In this document: positions 1-9,332 of the stretch, piece by piece
Layout of the letters: each line of letters starts with the position of its first letter
Position numbering within the stretch: the stretch's first letter is position 1
Assembly (NCBI GenBank): GCA_000973525.1
Contig: CP004391.1
Location: 620,001 to 684,000 of the forward strand
From: Pasteurella multocida subsp. multocida OH4807
Lineage (GTDB): Bacteria > Pseudomonadota > Gammaproteobacteria > Enterobacterales > Pasteurellaceae
Reading direction: 5' to 3'
DNA: 64,000 nt
Notes under the pieces: generated by a model
What the model was told of the DNA's origin: nothing
Database searches by the model: none
The model's input: the letters and a program-made list of their open reading frames with translations, nothing else
Made by a program: the position numbers and the translations under genes

Positions 1-40
1 CGCACTTGATTAAACCAAGCACCATCTAAAATTGTATTAA

Positions 41-730
41 TTAATGTGTTCCATTCTTACCAAAAGCTTGGCGATGTAAAATAGTCGTGAACTCATCAAT
101 AAAATTACCATAATTCTGTTCCAATTTACTGACTCGTAAACTTAAACGGTTATACGCCATCACCGCTGGAATAGCCGCAAACAGACCAATAGCCGTTGCA
201 ATCAGTGCTTCAGCGATGCCTGGTGCGACCATCTGTAATGTCGCTTGTTTAGCACCACTCAACGCCATAAAGGCATGCATAATTCCCCACACCGTACCGA
301 ATAAACCAATATATGGGCTAATTGAAGCTACCGTTGCCAGAAATGGTACGCGTGTTTCAAGTTCTTCAACTTCACGATTCATTGCTAAATTCATTGCACG
401 TGAGCTACCTTGAATAATCGCCTCTGGTGCACTCGGATTAGCTTGCTTTAATCGTGAAAACTCTTTAAAGCCAACATAAAAAATTTGTTCACTACCAGTT
501 AATCCATCACGACGATTTTCTAGTCCTTCAAATAAACGATTTAGATCCTCGCCAGACCAAAAGCGATCTTCAAACGCGGCAGAATCTTTCAATGCTTTAG
601 TTAAAATTCGGCTGCGTTGGATAATAATCGCCCATGACATAATTGAAAAAATAATCAAAATTACAATAACAAGTTGAACAACAATACTCGCTTTTAGAAA
701 TAATTCTAAGAAGTTCAAATCGGCAGTCAT
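41..730 (-). CDS. tolQ: TolQ, inner-membrane proton-channel subunit of Tol-Pal
   Basis: This 229-residue protein is the TolQ subunit of the TolQ-TolR motor, which uses the proton motive force to energise TolA and keep the outer membrane attached during division. Three hydrophobic stretches are visible (about residues 13-36, 128-155 and 165-190), the normal ExbB/TolQ topology, and the length matches the family (about 230). The start is the ATG at 730 because a GGAG motif lies 8 bases upstream; an in-frame TTG at 742 is probably not used. It follows ybgC on the same strand, as in other gammaproteobacteria. The 40 bases after its stop hold no recognisable start of tolR, which should lie just outside the window. 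Identification is firm. Confidence 0.95.
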   Translation of the reverse strand: MTADLNFLELFLKASIVVQLVIVILIIFSIMSWAIIIQRSRILTKALKDSAAFEDRFWSGEDLNRLFEGLENRRDGLTGSEQIFYVGFKEFSRLKQANPSAPEAIIQGSSRAMNLAMNREVEELETRVPFLATVASISPYIGLFGTVWGIMHAFMALSGAKQATLQMVAPGIAEALIATAIGLFAAIPAVMAYNRLSLRVSKLEQNYGNFIDEFTTILHRQAFGKNGTH

Positions 731-755
731 TACATACTCCAAGAGAGGTTTATAG

Positions 756-1163
756 CTAACTCACCAATGCGGCTTTCATTTCTGTTGGAATAGGCATTGG
801 TTTCATTTTTCCAAGATCAACACAGGCTACTTTGACAGTAGCCTCGCATAAAATCAGTTCGTTTTTCTTTAATTTCTGAGTAAAAAAGAGAGACGCTCCT
901 TTTACTTCAGTTATCATTGTTTCAACAAGCAACAGATCATCTAACTTGGCAGGGAAACAATAATCAATATTCATTGTTTTGACAACAAAAGCCACTTGGC
1001 GTTCGTTTAATAACACGTGTTGTGAAAAATGCAAATGGCGTAAATATTCTGTTCTTGCCCGCTCAAAGAAATGTAAATAACGAGCGTGATAAACAACACC
1101 ACCTGCATCAGTGTCTTCATAATAGACTCGAACAGGAAAATTAAATACCTTTTCTGACATCAT
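756..1163 (-). CDS. ybgC: YbgC, tol-pal-associated acyl-CoA thioesterase
   Basis: The 135-residue product is a hot-dog-fold acyl-CoA thioesterase of the YbgC/4-hydroxybenzoyl-CoA thioesterase family. The N-terminal motif [20 protein letters not shown] carries the conserved catalytic aspartate region. In the family it is a cytoplasmic enzyme hydrolysing short or medium acyl-CoA, linked to phospholipid metabolism and to the Tol-Pal cluster. It sits 25 bases upstream of the tolQ start, so the two are probably co-transcribed. Two adjacent Met codons (1163 and 1160) are possible starts. The family and context are certain; the physiological substrate is not. Confidence 0.93.
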   Translation of the reverse strand: MMSEKVFNFPVRVYYEDTDAGGVVYHARYLHFFERARTEYLRHLHFSQHVLLNERQVAFVVKTMNIDYCFPAKLDDLLLVETMITEVKGASLFFTQKLKKNELILCEATVKVACVDLGKMKPMPIPTEMKAALVS

Positions 1164-1287
1164 TCTATTCCTTTCGATTACTAAAATTTAACCAACGAAA
1201 TCGGTGGCGTATTTTAGAACTTGTGTGAATGATAAGCAAGTCCCCAAAGATGACTAGCATAAAATATTTCACTTTACAGACAATCAA

Positions 1288-1575
1288 TTAGGCGAACCAA
1301 CTCATATAACATGCCAATATGATCGCACTATAGCCAAAGAAAGGGGAAAAAATCAATTTGCCAAACCTTGAATGAATCTCCAGTCCCATCCCATGAACCC
1401 ATAAAATAGCAGTCCCCCAAATACTGAAGATTACTAAAATAGCAGGAGCACTACGTAAATTTGTTGAAAAGTCATTAATATTCAAAAAGAAACAGAGCGT
1501 AATGAAAATCGCGACTATAAATGAAAGGGTTCTTAACGAACCCTTATTAAAGATTTGATAAAGAGAATTAATCAT
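1288..1575 (-). CDS. ybgE: YbgE, cyd operon membrane protein
   Basis: A 95-residue hydrophobic protein with about three predicted membrane segments (roughly residues 14-33, 43-62 and 75-94) lying between cydX and ybgC, which is exactly where ybgE sits in Escherichia coli. The conserved central WVHGMG motif is present. YbgE is reported as an accessory component of the cytochrome bd oxidase cluster; its function is poorly defined. The start ATG lies 5 bases after the cydX stop, suggesting translational coupling. The call rests on family resemblance and position. Confidence 0.85.
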   Translation of the reverse strand: MINSLYQIFNKGSLRTLSFIVAIFITLCFFLNINDFSTNLRSAPAILVIFSIWGTAILWVHGMGLEIHSRFGKLIFSPFFGYSAIILACYMSWFA

Positions 1576-1580
1576 GCAGA

Positions 1581-1679
1581 TTACTCATCAAATTTACCAG
1601 TTTTTTCGATACTGATAGTAATCATCGCAGCTAACATAACCGCAAACAAAACACCCAATACCCAAATAACGTAAAACAT
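1581..1679 (-). CDS. cydX: CydX, small subunit of cytochrome bd oxidase
   Basis: A 32-residue membrane peptide read directly from the DNA. It begins MFYVIWVLGVLFAV, has one hydrophobic helix, and ends in a charged tail SIEKTGKFDE. This matches the CydX/YbgT family (about 30-40 residues), which binds CydAB and stabilises its haem-containing active form. A GGAG motif sits 8-11 bases upstream of the ATG. It lies immediately after cydB and before ybgE, the classical position. A longer overlapping reading frame at 1594-1803 on the same strand is not credible. The gene is short enough that automated callers often miss it. Confidence 0.93.
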   Translation of the reverse strand: MFYVIWVLGVLFAVMLAAMITISIEKTGKFDE

Positions 1680-1690
1680 AGTATTTCTCC

Positions 1691-2827
1691 TTAGTATAAT
1701 GAGTTTTTGTTTTGTTCGATAAATTCGCTATCAAGTCTACCAAACATTTTCCAGTATGCCCAGATTGTGTATGCAAGTAAGATAACAACAAACACAAGCG
1801 CAAAACCGAGCATTAATGTTAACGTTAATTTACTTGATGTTGAATCCCACATTAATAAGCTTAACTCTGGATGCGTAATTGATGGCATCACAAATGGGAA
1901 CATCGAAACCCCAGCTGTTAAAATAATGCCCGCCATCGTTAATGATGAGAATAAAAATGCAAAACCTGAACGATTAGCTTTCGATGCTAAAATATTTAAT
2001 AATGCGCCACCAATAGCAAGTAAAGGGAAAATCCATAATAATGGTATCTCTTTATAGTTATTGAACCAAGCACCCGCTTCAATAGCAACCGTTTTACCAA
2101 ATGGTGTTGATTGTGCATTATGATCAATGACAGACGTCACAACAAAACCATCTTTGAAATACAACCACACGCCTGCAAGGACAAAAGTAATCAACGTCGC
2201 CAATGCACCAACTTGTGTAATAACACGAGCACGCTCACGTAACTCACTGGTTGTTTTCATTTGTAACCATGCACCACCTTGGGTAGTTAACATTGCTAAG
2301 CTCACTAAACCACACAATAATGCGAATGGGTTTAATAATGCAAAGAATGAACCCGTATACTTCACTTGCAATAATTCATTAAACTCGAATGGTACACCTT
2401 GCAATAAGTTACCGAATGCTACACCGAAAACTAATGAAGGTACAAAACCACCGATAAACAATCCCCAATCCCATAATGTACGCCATGTTGGATTATCAAT
2501 TTTAGCACGATATTCTAAACCGACAGGACGGAAGAACAAAGCAGCTAAAACTAAAATCATCGCGATATAGAAACCAGAAAATGAGGTTGCATAAACAATT
2601 GGCCACGCCGCAAACATAGCGCCGCCTGCTGTTAATAACCAAACTTGGTTACCATCCCAGTGTGGTGCGATTGAGTTGATCATGATGCGTTTTTCCACTT
2701 CTTTCTTACCGGCAAACGGTAATAAATTAAGAACGCCCATGTCAAAACCATCAGTTACTGCAAAACCAATAAGCAATACACCGATCAAGATCCACCAAAC
2801 AAAACGTAGAATTTCATAATCAATCAT
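1691..2827 (-). CDS. cydB: CydB, cytochrome bd ubiquinol oxidase subunit II
   Basis: This 378-residue polytopic membrane protein is subunit II of cytochrome bd oxidase, which oxidises ubiquinol and reduces oxygen with high affinity. The N-terminal stretch GFAVTDGFDMGVLNLLPF and the following SIAPHWDGNQVWL motif are diagnostic of CydB. Length equals the E. coli protein (379). It is separated from cydA by 14 bases and is followed by cydX, so the three subunits form one transcription unit. No anomalies are seen. Confidence 0.97.
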   Translation of the reverse strand: MIDYEILRFVWWILIGVLLIGFAVTDGFDMGVLNLLPFAGKKEVEKRIMINSIAPHWDGNQVWLLTAGGAMFAAWPIVYATSFSGFYIAMILVLAALFFRPVGLEYRAKIDNPTWRTLWDWGLFIGGFVPSLVFGVAFGNLLQGVPFEFNELLQVKYTGSFFALLNPFALLCGLVSLAMLTTQGGAWLQMKTTSELRERARVITQVGALATLITFVLAGVWLYFKDGFVVTSVIDHNAQSTPFGKTVAIEAGAWFNNYKEIPLLWIFPLLAIGGALLNILASKANRSGFAFLFSSLTMAGIILTAGVSMFPFVMPSITHPELSLLMWDSTSSKLTLTLMLGFALVFVVILLAYTIWAYWKMFGRLDSEFIEQNKNSLY

Positions 2828-2841
2828 AATCAGGCTCCTGC

Positions 2842-4404
2842 TTATTTAGATGATTGCTCAAAATAGTAGCGACCTGTTTTTAATGAACTTGGTCCTAAAC
2901 GACCATATTTGAACATTAAATACATTTCAACAACAAGGAATAATGTGTAAAGTGCACAGATTAAACCAATAGAGAACCAAAGATCACCTGTTGTTAATGC
3001 TGAATTTGCTACACCTACTGGTAACACTTCATAAATCGCCCATGGTTGACGACCATACTCAGCTAAGAACCAGCCACTCTCAATTGCAATCCATGGCAGT
3101 GGAATACTCCATAAAAGTGCTTTTAAGAACCAAGGTTTTGTTCCTACTGTTTTACGCATATTTTGAACAAATGCACCAACAATAAGAAGTAACAATAATC
3201 CACCTGCAGCCATCATGATACGGAAAGACCAGAATGTAGGTCCAACATTTGGAATCGTATCTGCCGCCGCCTGTTTAATTTGCTCTTCTGTTGCATCAAC
3301 CACTTTATCTGTGTAACGTTTTAATAATAAGCCAAAGCCAAGATCTTTAGATACGGCACTGAATTGTGCTTTTGTTTCTTCACTAATTTGCCCTGCTTTT
3401 TTCTGTGCTTGTAATTGTTGTAACAAGTCGTATGCTTGAATACCATTACGCACACGTTCTACGTTTAATGCTTCTAAATCCGCAAGCCCCGCAAATTGCT
3501 TATCAAGAGAACGAGTCACAATGATCCCAGCGGCATAAGGAATTTGGAGAGCAAAATCATTGCGTTTTTCTGCTTGATTTGGCACAACAATCATATTCCA
3601 GTCAGCCGGTGCGGGCTGTGTATGCCATTCCCCTTCCATTGCAGCTAATTTCACTGGTTGAGTTTGACCAATTTCATAGCCAGACTCATCGCCCATAATC
3701 ACAACAGAGATAATAGAGATAAGACCAAATGTTGAAGCAATTGAGAATGAACGTTTTGCAAAGCCTAAATCACGACCTTTTAAAATATAATATGCACTGA
3801 TCGCTAAAACAAACATTGCTCCACTTACGTAACCTGCTGATAACGTATGCAAGAACTTACTCTGTGCAACTGGATTTAACCATAAATCCATAAAGCTGGT
3901 CATTTCCATTCGCATGGTTTCAAAATTAAATTCTGAAGCCACAGGATATTGCATCCAACCATTTGCAACGAGAATCCACATTGCAGAGAGATTAGAACCG
4001 AAAGCAACACAGTATGTTGCTAACAAATGTTTCGCTTTTGATAATCTATCCCATCCAAAGAAGAATAAACCAACAAAAGTGGATTCTAAGAAGAATGCCA
4101 ATAGTGCTTCAATTGCAAGAGGCGCACCAAAAATATCGCCCACATAATGAGAATAATATGACCAGTTAGTACCAAACTGAAATTCCATTGTAATACCAGT
4201 CGTAACACCAAGAGCAAAGTTAATACCAAATAACTTACCCCAGAATTTAGTCATATCTTTATAAACTTCTTTGCCTGTGGCTACATAGAGCGTTTCCATA
4301 ATCACAAGGATAAATGATAATCCCAGTGTTAATGGCACAAACAAAAAGTGATATAACGCAGTTAATGCAAACTGCAATCGAGAGAGTTCAACAACGTCCA
4401 ACAT
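2842..4404 (-). CDS. cydA: CydA, cytochrome bd ubiquinol oxidase subunit I
   Basis: This 520-residue haem-bearing subunit of cytochrome bd is about the same length as E. coli CydA (522) and so should be the long Q-loop type. The haem b595 axial histidine is visible at residue 19 ([10 protein letters not shown]). The quinol-binding loop start [19 protein letters not shown] and the late [16 protein letters not shown] motif are also present. The ATG at 4404 is preceded by AAGGAG. It is the first gene of the cydABX-ybgE-ybgC-tolQ cluster. The upstream region carries FNR-like and CRP-like sequences, consistent with oxygen control, though that is inferred. Confidence 0.97.
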   Translation of the reverse strand: MLDVVELSRLQFALTALYHFLFVPLTLGLSFILVIMETLYVATGKEVYKDMTKFWGKLFGINFALGVTTGITMEFQFGTNWSYYSHYVGDIFGAPLAIEALLAFFLESTFVGLFFFGWDRLSKAKHLLATYCVAFGSNLSAMWILVANGWMQYPVASEFNFETMRMEMTSFMDLWLNPVAQSKFLHTLSAGYVSGAMFVLAISAYYILKGRDLGFAKRSFSIASTFGLISIISVVIMGDESGYEIGQTQPVKLAAMEGEWHTQPAPADWNMIVVPNQAEKRNDFALQIPYAAGIIVTRSLDKQFAGLADLEALNVERVRNGIQAYDLLQQLQAQKKAGQISEETKAQFSAVSKDLGFGLLLKRYTDKVVDATEEQIKQAAADTIPNVGPTFWSFRIMMAAGGLLLLLIVGAFVQNMRKTVGTKPWFLKALLWSIPLPWIAIESGWFLAEYGRQPWAIYEVLPVGVANSALTTGDLWFSIGLICALYTLFLVVEMYLMFKYGRLGPSSLKTGRYYFEQSSK

Positions 4405-4629
4405 CTCAACTCCTTGTAAATGCTACAAGTCCTCACAATATGATTACAAAGTAATCACCCCAATACTTAAAGAAATCCCCTAAGTTGACCCCTTGAATTG
4501 CCTTCACAATCACGACTATAAAACCCAAATGAGATTTCATTTTTACAGCTGACAGTGCATCATTATATAGGCAACCCAACTTCGGTATCTATTCTACTAC
4601 TAAACATAAGGATAAAAAATATAAAAAAA

Positions 4630-4645
4630 TGTCACACAGATCACA
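4630..4645. promoter_or_regulatory. CRP-like site
   Basis: TGTCA-N6-TCACA differs from the CRP core TGTGA-N6-TCACA at one position, and the flanks (AAA before, TTT after) also fit the extended consensus. It could act on cydA or the divergent gene. Functional use is inferred. Confidence 0.55.
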
Positions 4646-4694
4646 TTTTTATATTTAAATCAAAAACAACACAAAATAAGTAGAACTCTACTGA

Positions 4695-4708
4695 TTGATA
4701 CAGGTCAA
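4695..4708. promoter_or_regulatory. FNR-like site
   Basis: TTGAT-ACAG-GTCAA matches the FNR consensus TTGAT-N4-ATCAA at nine of ten positions. FNR control of cyd genes is established in enteric bacteria; here it lies about 290 bases from cydA and 154 bases from the divergent start, so the target is uncertain. Confidence 0.5.
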
Positions 4709-4861
4709 ATTATAAATTTAATTAACATTTTAGCAACGACTAGTGTAATAAAAATCACAGTTTGGACAAAAAATCAACAAAAGGCTAGACATCCAATATC
4801 GTTTTTGTTACTTTTGCGGTGTTTGACTTGTCTTAAAATAAAAGGACTCAAAGGAATCACA

Positions 4862-5191
4862 ATGAAAAGAAAATTTCACTTTATTTTGACCGCACTTTTT
4901 GCCATGACTACACTCATTTCTCCTTTATCATATGCCATAACAAAAGCAGAAGAGAGCAAAATCAAAACGAATACTTATGCTGCTGTGCCACAACAATGTG
5001 AAAAGCTTTTTCAAGAAACCGAGAATTTGATCGCTGAAGCGGAAAAACAGCCAGGCACCCATACTCAAGTTGGTAAAATCAAAAGCAAGTTAAATCAAAG
5101 TAAACAGCAAATTCTAGAAATGGAATTGGCAACACAAATTAAAAGCTGTGATTTTGCATTAGCAAAATTAAATAACTTGAAGCAGCAATAA
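4862..5191 (+). CDS. Small secreted protein, DUF5339-like
   Basis: A 109-residue protein with a clear Sec signal peptide (residues 1-25, ending LISPLSYA) and a mostly helical mature part carrying two cysteines, in the segments PQQCEKLF and KSCDFALAKL. These could form a disulphide in the periplasm. The pattern resembles the DUF5339 family of small Pasteurellaceae secreted proteins; the family name is from memory and moderately certain. The start is the ATG at 4862, preceded by AAAGGA; the frame extends upstream to 4805 without a ribosome-binding site. It is divergent from cydA and ends in a hairpin terminator shared with ruvB. Function unknown. Confidence 0.75.
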   Translation: MKRKFHFILTALFAMTTLISPLSYAITKAEESKIKTNTYAAVPQQCEKLFQETENLIAEAEKQPGTHTQVGKIKSKLNQSKQQILEMELATQIKSCDFALAKLNNLKQQ

Positions 5192-5202
5192 GATTCAATA
5201 AA

Positions 5203-5230
5203 AAAGCGTATCAATTTAAAAATACGCTTT
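5203..5230. terminator. Convergent terminator between the DUF5339-like gene and ruvB
   Basis: Inverted repeat AAAGCGTAT / ATACGCTTT with a 10-base loop and flanking A and T runs. It lies between two convergent genes and could act in both directions. Confidence 0.75.
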
Positions 5231-5236
5231 CTGATT

Positions 5237-6244
5237 TTAGTCGGTCAACTTCTCTAAGCCAAAGTGTCGATAAGTTATTGATGTTGCCATCCGTCCTCTT
5301 GGCGTACGTTGCAAGAAGCCTTGCTGAATTAAATAGGGCTCAAGTACATCCTCAATCGTATCCCGCTCTTCCCCTATTGCTGCTGCTAAATTGTCCAGCC
5401 CGACAGGTCCGCCATCAAAACGTTCAATAATAGCATTCAATAACTTACGATCTAGATAATCGAAGCCCGCATCATCTACATCTAGCATTAATAAAGCGGC
5501 TTTTGCGATCTCCTCTGAGATGGTACCACCATTACGTACATCAGCAAAATCACGCACCCGTCTTAATAATCGATTAGCGATCCTCGGCGTGCCACGAGAA
5601 CGGCGGGCTATTTCATAAGACGCATTCGCTGCAATATCTAGATTTAAACAATTTGCACTACGCGCCACAATAGAAGTTAAATCTTCTACTGAATAAAATT
5701 CTAAACGCTGCACAATACCAAAACGATCACGCAATGGAGAGGTTAGTGAGCCAGCTCTCGTTGTTGCACCAATTAAAGTAAAAGGGGGGAGATCTAATTT
5801 GATAGAGCGAGCAGCAGGACCTTCCCCAATCATGATATCAAGTTGATAATCTTCCATGGCTGGATAAAGCACTTCTTCTATTGCGGGAGATAAACGATGA
5901 ATTTCATCGATAAAAAGTACATCATGTGGTTCCAAATTAGTTAACATTGCAGCCAAATCCCCCGCTTTCTCTAAAACAGGTCCTGACGTTGTTCTAATAT
6001 TGACCCCCATTTCATTTGCAACGATATTCGCTAAAGTGGTTTTACCCAAGCCTGGGGGACCAAAAATCAATAAATGATCTAATGCATCCTGACGTAATTT
6101 TGCAGCTTGAATAAAAATCGTCATTTGCTCACAAACTTGTGGCTGACCCACATAATCTTGTAAAAGTTTAGGACGAATCGCACGGTCGATATATTCTTCG
6201 TCGATTTTTGCACTTGTACTAATAATTCGGTCTGCTTCAATCAT
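5237..6244 (-). CDS. ruvB: RuvB, Holliday junction branch-migration helicase
   Basis: The 335-residue AAA+ ATPase forms hexameric motors that drive branch migration with RuvA during recombinational repair. The Walker A GPPGLGKT is at residues 62-69 and the Walker B FIDEIHRL is around residues 111-118. An arginine-finger region (GATTRAG) and the C-terminal winged-helix domain ending in the RTPRGR motif follow. Length equals E. coli RuvB (336). It is 17 bases downstream of ruvA on the same strand. Confidence 0.98.
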   Translation of the reverse strand: MIEADRIISTSAKIDEEYIDRAIRPKLLQDYVGQPQVCEQMTIFIQAAKLRQDALDHLLIFGPPGLGKTTLANIVANEMGVNIRTTSGPVLEKAGDLAAMLTNLEPHDVLFIDEIHRLSPAIEEVLYPAMEDYQLDIMIGEGPAARSIKLDLPPFTLIGATTRAGSLTSPLRDRFGIVQRLEFYSVEDLTSIVARSANCLNLDIAANASYEIARRSRGTPRIANRLLRRVRDFADVRNGGTISEEIAKAALLMLDVDDAGFDYLDRKLLNAIIERFDGGPVGLDNLAAAIGEERDTIEDVLEPYLIQQGFLQRTPRGRMATSITYRHFGLEKLTD

Positions 6245-6261
6245 ATGTATTTCACATTAAG

Positions 6262-6876
6262 TTATAGCGAGGCTTTTAGCGCTTCACGAATTAATTGTTC
6301 ACTTGAAAACCCAGGTTTATTCACTTTCTTCACCATTTTCTCAGCATCCATTGCTTTATAACCTAAAGCGATTAATGCAGAAATCGCTTCGCTACTTGGC
6401 TCTTCACGCTGTTGGCTATGCTGTTCAATACTTGGTAAATGTTGACTTTGAACAAAAAAGTCCCCTTGTTCAACACCTTTGAATTTGCCTTTCAACTCTA
6501 CTAACAGGCGCTCTGCAGTTTTTTTACCAACGCCAGGAATTTTAACCAATTTAGAGAGTTCCTCTCGCTCAATAGCATAAGCAAACTCGGTAACTGACAT
6601 CGCTGATAAAATAGCTAGCGCTAATTTAGGTCCCACTCCATTCGTTTTGATTAATTCACGAAATAATGTGCGGTCTGTTTTTTGTGAGAAACCAAACAGC
6701 AAATGTGCATCTTCACGTACAACAAGATGTGTAAATAAAGCAACATCCTGCCCGATTTCAGGTAAATCATAAAAGCTGGTCATAGGTAAAAGCAATTCAT
6801 ACCCTACACCTTGTACATCAAGCAAAATTTCAGGCGGTTGTTTTTCAACAAGACGTCCTTTTAAATGACCAATCAT
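6262..6876 (-). CDS. ruvA: RuvA, Holliday junction DNA-binding subunit
   Basis: The 204-residue RuvA binds four-way junctions as tetramers and loads RuvB. It begins with the OB-fold segment [12 protein letters not shown]. It contains the paired helix-hairpin-helix motifs, seen in [14 protein letters not shown] and [14 protein letters not shown], and a C-terminal domain that contacts RuvB. Length matches the family (203-204). It is 64 bases downstream of ruvC, so a ruvC-ruvA-ruvB operon is likely. Confidence 0.98.
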   Translation of the reverse strand: MIGHLKGRLVEKQPPEILLDVQGVGYELLLPMTSFYDLPEIGQDVALFTHLVVREDAHLLFGFSQKTDRTLFRELIKTNGVGPKLALAILSAMSVTEFAYAIEREELSKLVKIPGVGKKTAERLLVELKGKFKGVEQGDFFVQSQHLPSIEQHSQQREEPSSEAISALIALGYKAMDAEKMVKKVNKPGFSSEQLIREALKASL

Positions 6877-6940
6877 ATTTTCCTCAATTCGTTATGCAGT
6901 ATTGCACAATAGAATAAAATAAAACTGGATAAACATCCAG

Positions 6941-7513
6941 CTAAATTTTTAAACGGAAACGACCCCGACTATATCGTGTTTTTAAAAGTGCGGTCATTTT
7001 TTCATGTGTTTCTGTCGTTTTTACTGAGTTAGCAACATGGAAGGAGTGCTGAATAGAATGTGCATGCGTAATCGCGATAGCTAGAGCATCGGCTGCATCG
7101 GTCTGCGGTTTTTCTGATAATGCTAAAATGCGCGTTACCATATCCTGTACTTGCACTTTATCAGCAGAACCGATCCCCACAACTGTTTGTTTGATTAAAC
7201 GAGCTGCATATTCAAAAACAGGTAATTCTTGATTAACCGCTGCCACGATTGCCGCGCCACGTGCTTGACCTAATTTCAGTGCAGAATTAGCATTTTTGGC
7301 TAAGAATACTTCTTCAATCGCGAACATATCTGGGTGAAATTGTGTAATGATCTCACTGACTCCATGATAAATACGTTTTAGTCGCGTAGGCAAATCATCT
7401 ACAGAAGTGCGAATTACACCGCTGCCTAAGTATTCGAGCTGCTTTCCTGTTTGACGAATAATACCGTATCCCGTCACACGTGAACCTGGATCGATTCCTA
7501 AAATAATTGCCAT
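6941..7513 (-). CDS. ruvC: RuvC, Holliday junction resolvase
   Basis: RuvC cuts Holliday junctions symmetrically after branch migration. The N-terminus [15 protein letters not shown] carries the first catalytic aspartate; the acidic FAIEEVF and the [12 protein letters not shown] segment supply the others. I place the start at the ATG at 7513 because GAGG lies 8 bases upstream; an in-frame TTG at 7525 is unlikely. The product is 190 residues, somewhat longer than E. coli RuvC (173) because of a C-terminal extension rich in basic residues. One exact uptake signal is inside the coding sequence near 6986. Confidence 0.96.
   Translation of the reverse strand: MAIILGIDPGSRVTGYGIIRQTGKQLEYLGSGVIRTSVDDLPTRLKRIYHGVSEIITQFHPDMFAIEEVFLAKNANSALKLGQARGAAIVAAVNQELPVFEYAARLIKQTVVGIGSADKVQVQDMVTRILALSEKPQTDAADALAIAITHAHSIQHSFHVANSVKTTETHEKMTALLKTRYSRGRFRLKI
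6986..6994 (+). repeat. Representative DNA uptake signal (AAGTGCGGT)
   Basis: Exact 9-base uptake signal of the Haemophilus/Pasteurella type, here inside ruvC. Other exact copies (either strand) start near 10244, 10260, 10633, 12814, 13158, 14192, 15065, 16666, 21021, 29329, 30264, 32818, 33597, 34050, 35012, 36032, 37506, 39248, 43087, 43556, 46505, 57203, 58454, 59166, 59541, 60490, 61095, 61640 and 61910. These mark the genome as a naturally competent type, recognised during DNA uptake. Confidence 0.93.
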
Positions 7514-7533
7514 GCTATACCTCAAAAAAACAA

Positions 7534-7561
7534 ATGGATTTACATTTTACTGTAAATCCAT
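7534..7561 (-). terminator. Terminator of the small lipoprotein gene, abutting ruvC
   Basis: Perfect inverted repeat ATGGATTTACA / TGTAAATCCAT with a 6-base loop, followed on the minus strand by a T-rich run at 7524-7532. The T tract ends at the ruvC ribosome-binding site. Confidence 0.8.
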
Positions 7562-7585
7562 GTTGTTTCTATTATTCAAAACAAA

Positions 7586-7996
7586 TTATTTTGCTATACG
7601 GCAATTTTTTGCAAGAATTTTATTGTTATCGGTAAACATTACTGGGACAGTAGTATTGACTGTATTTGCAGCAAACCCATAATCTAATGACCAAACTTTA
7701 TTGCCTTCTACGAAACGAACACCATCTTGGTATGCACCATCCAATTTCATTTCATGCCCAACAACTTTACGGTTAATGCTGACCGTTGCGCTGTCTGCTT
7801 TACTATCCACAAAAGCGTAAGTCACAGATACAACTTGGTTTTTCTTACCTTTTACATCACAGAAATATGCCGCTGTCTCAAATTTTGGTTCAATTGCTTT
7901 TTTTTCAGCCATTTTTGACTCTGCAACCATATTCTGAGAGCAAGCCGTTAACGCACCAACAACCATTAAACCAGTAAAAAGTTTAGCTAATTTCAT
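7586..7996 (-). CDS. Putative small lipoprotein
   Basis: A 136-residue protein with a lipoprotein signal peptide (MKLAKLFTGLMVVGALTAC, acylated Cys at residue 19). The mature part contains a pair of cysteines (FCDVKG and KNCRIAK) likely to form a disulphide, and beta-rich sequence. The layout, about 110 residues with Cys near both ends, resembles MliC-type lysozyme inhibitors and ACP-type adhesins, but I cannot confirm either by motif. It lies between yebC and ruvC and has its own strong terminator, so it is probably transcribed separately from ruvCAB. The export signal is clear; the function is open. Confidence 0.75.
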   Translation of the reverse strand: MKLAKLFTGLMVVGALTACSQNMVAESKMAEKKAIEPKFETAAYFCDVKGKKNQVVSVTYAFVDSKADSATVSINRKVVGHEMKLDGAYQDGVRFVEGNKVWSLDYGFAANTVNTTVPVMFTDNNKILAKNCRIAK

Positions 7997-8087
7997 AAAT
8001 TCTCCTAAAATAAATAATTAAATGCATCACTTATGCTTAAAATTAGACACTGCTATCCTCAATAAGTTCCTAAATACAACAAGTTAC

Positions 8088-8828
8088 TTATAATAAGGCT
8101 GCAACGTCGTCGCTCATCTCACCATTATGATACACGTTTTGTACATCATCACAGTCTTCTAGCATGTCAATCAACTTGAGTAATTTGGGTGCAGTTTCAG
8201 CATCTAACTCAACAGTTGTTGAGGGAATCATCGTCACTTCAGCATTAGCAATTTTAATTCCAGCCGCTTCAATACCATCACGCACAGTCCCTAACTCTTC
8301 CCAAGCAGTATAAACTTCAAAACTGCCATCATCTTGTGCTTGAACATCATCAGCCCCCGCTTCAATTGCGGCCTCCATGAGCGTATCTTCATCACCAGAT
8401 TCAATCAGAATTAACCCTTTTTTACTAAATAAGTAACCGACAGACCCTTCTGTTCCTAAATTACCACCACATTTTGTAAAACTTGGACGAACTTGTGAGA
8501 TCGTGCGGTTTGCATTATCACTTAAACACTCAACCATTACTGCAGTGCCGCCTGGACCATAGCCTTCGTACACTTTGGTTTCCATATTGGTATCATCACC
8601 GCCCCCAACACCGCGCTCAATTGCACGATTAATCGTGTCACGTGTCATATTGCTTGATAAAGCTTTATCTACTGCTGCACGTAAACGTGGATTTGCACTC
8701 ACATCTCCGCCACCTAATTTTGCGGCGGTCACTAATTCTCGAATTAATTTTGTAAAAATTTTGCCGCGTTGTGCATCTTGTGCCGCTTTGCGGTGTTTAA
8801 TATTTGCCCACTTACTATGGCCTGCCAT
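8088..8828 (-). CDS. yebC: YebC/PmpR-family translation or transcription regulator
   Basis: A 246-residue YebC-family protein. It begins [19 protein letters not shown], the family signature, and has the family length. YebC1 proteins are described as DNA-binding regulators or as factors relieving ribosome stalling. In many bacteria, as here, yebC lies near ruvC. The gene is minus strand between nudB and a lipoprotein gene. Identity is certain; molecular role depends on subfamily. Confidence 0.95.
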   Translation of the reverse strand: MAGHSKWANIKHRKAAQDAQRGKIFTKLIRELVTAAKLGGGDVSANPRLRAAVDKALSSNMTRDTINRAIERGVGGGDDTNMETKVYEGYGPGGTAVMVECLSDNANRTISQVRPSFTKCGGNLGTEGSVGYLFSKKGLILIESGDEDTLMEAAIEAGADDVQAQDDGSFEVYTAWEELGTVRDGIEAAGIKIANAEVTMIPSTTVELDAETAPKLLKLIDMLEDCDDVQNVYHNGEMSDDVAALL

Positions 8829-8883
8829 TGTGTTTTTTCCTCTTAAGTCAGAACAAGTATAATTGTCTTTTATTGCACATTTT

Positions 8884-9324
8884 CTATACTTGATTTAATA
8901 AATATTTTTCAATGAGTGCGCGATTATTCCACGACTTTGTCAATTCAGCAGCGTCTTTTACAGGTAGCCATTGAAACGCGATATGCTCTGTTAATACAGG
9001 CTCACTCTCTTCTGGTAAGGCTAATAAAAACCAGTGTTCTATGCTGTGTGTGACATCAGGTGCGTATTTATAACGGAAATGCGAAAATATTTCAAATTCT
9101 ATCCGCTCATGACAATCAAAAATCGTTAATGCATCAGCGAGCACATCAATACCGATTTCTTCTTTTACTTCTCTTATTGCAGCCTGTATCGGAGATTCAT
9201 TGAGCTCTAATGATCCTGTAATTGATTGCCAAAATGTTGGGTCATCTCGACGTTGCAACATCAGAACACGATTGGAGTTTTCACAAAATACAACCACTAA
9301 AACGCTGTTAGGATTTTTATACAT
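8884..9324 (-). CDS. nudB: NudB, dihydroneopterin triphosphate diphosphatase
   Basis: This 146-residue Nudix hydrolase removes pyrophosphate from dihydroneopterin triphosphate, the first committed step of folate synthesis after GTP cyclohydrolase. The Nudix box is visible as [20 protein letters not shown] followed by IGI, and the family substrate motif [10 protein letters not shown] is present. The start is taken as the ATG at 9324, 8 bases after the TGA of the upstream lipoprotein gene. An in-frame TTG at 9336 overlaps that stop. No strong ribosome-binding site is seen, so translation may be coupled. It is flanked by yebC and aspS, as in many gammaproteobacteria. Confidence 0.9.
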   Translation of the reverse strand: MYKNPNSVLVVVFCENSNRVLMLQRRDDPTFWQSITGSLELNESPIQAAIREVKEEIGIDVLADALTIFDCHERIEFEIFSHFRYKYAPDVTHSIEHWFLLALPEESEPVLTEHIAFQWLPVKDAAELTKSWNNRALIEKYLLNQV

Positions 9325-9332
9325 AAATAGGA

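Larger units (their letters stand above)
4405..4861. other. Divergent intergenic region between cydA and the DUF5339-like gene
   Basis: This 457-base AT-rich stretch separates cydA (minus) from a small secreted-protein gene (plus). It holds a CRP-like palindrome near 4630 and an FNR-like palindrome near 4695. No extra gene is supported; the in-frame extension of the plus-strand gene back to 4805 lacks a ribosome-binding site and would mask the signal peptide. Confidence 0.7.

Noticed and set aside
1594..1803. Minus-strand 69-codon frame overlapping cydB and cydX
   Set aside because: It overlaps both real genes in another frame; cydX explains the region.
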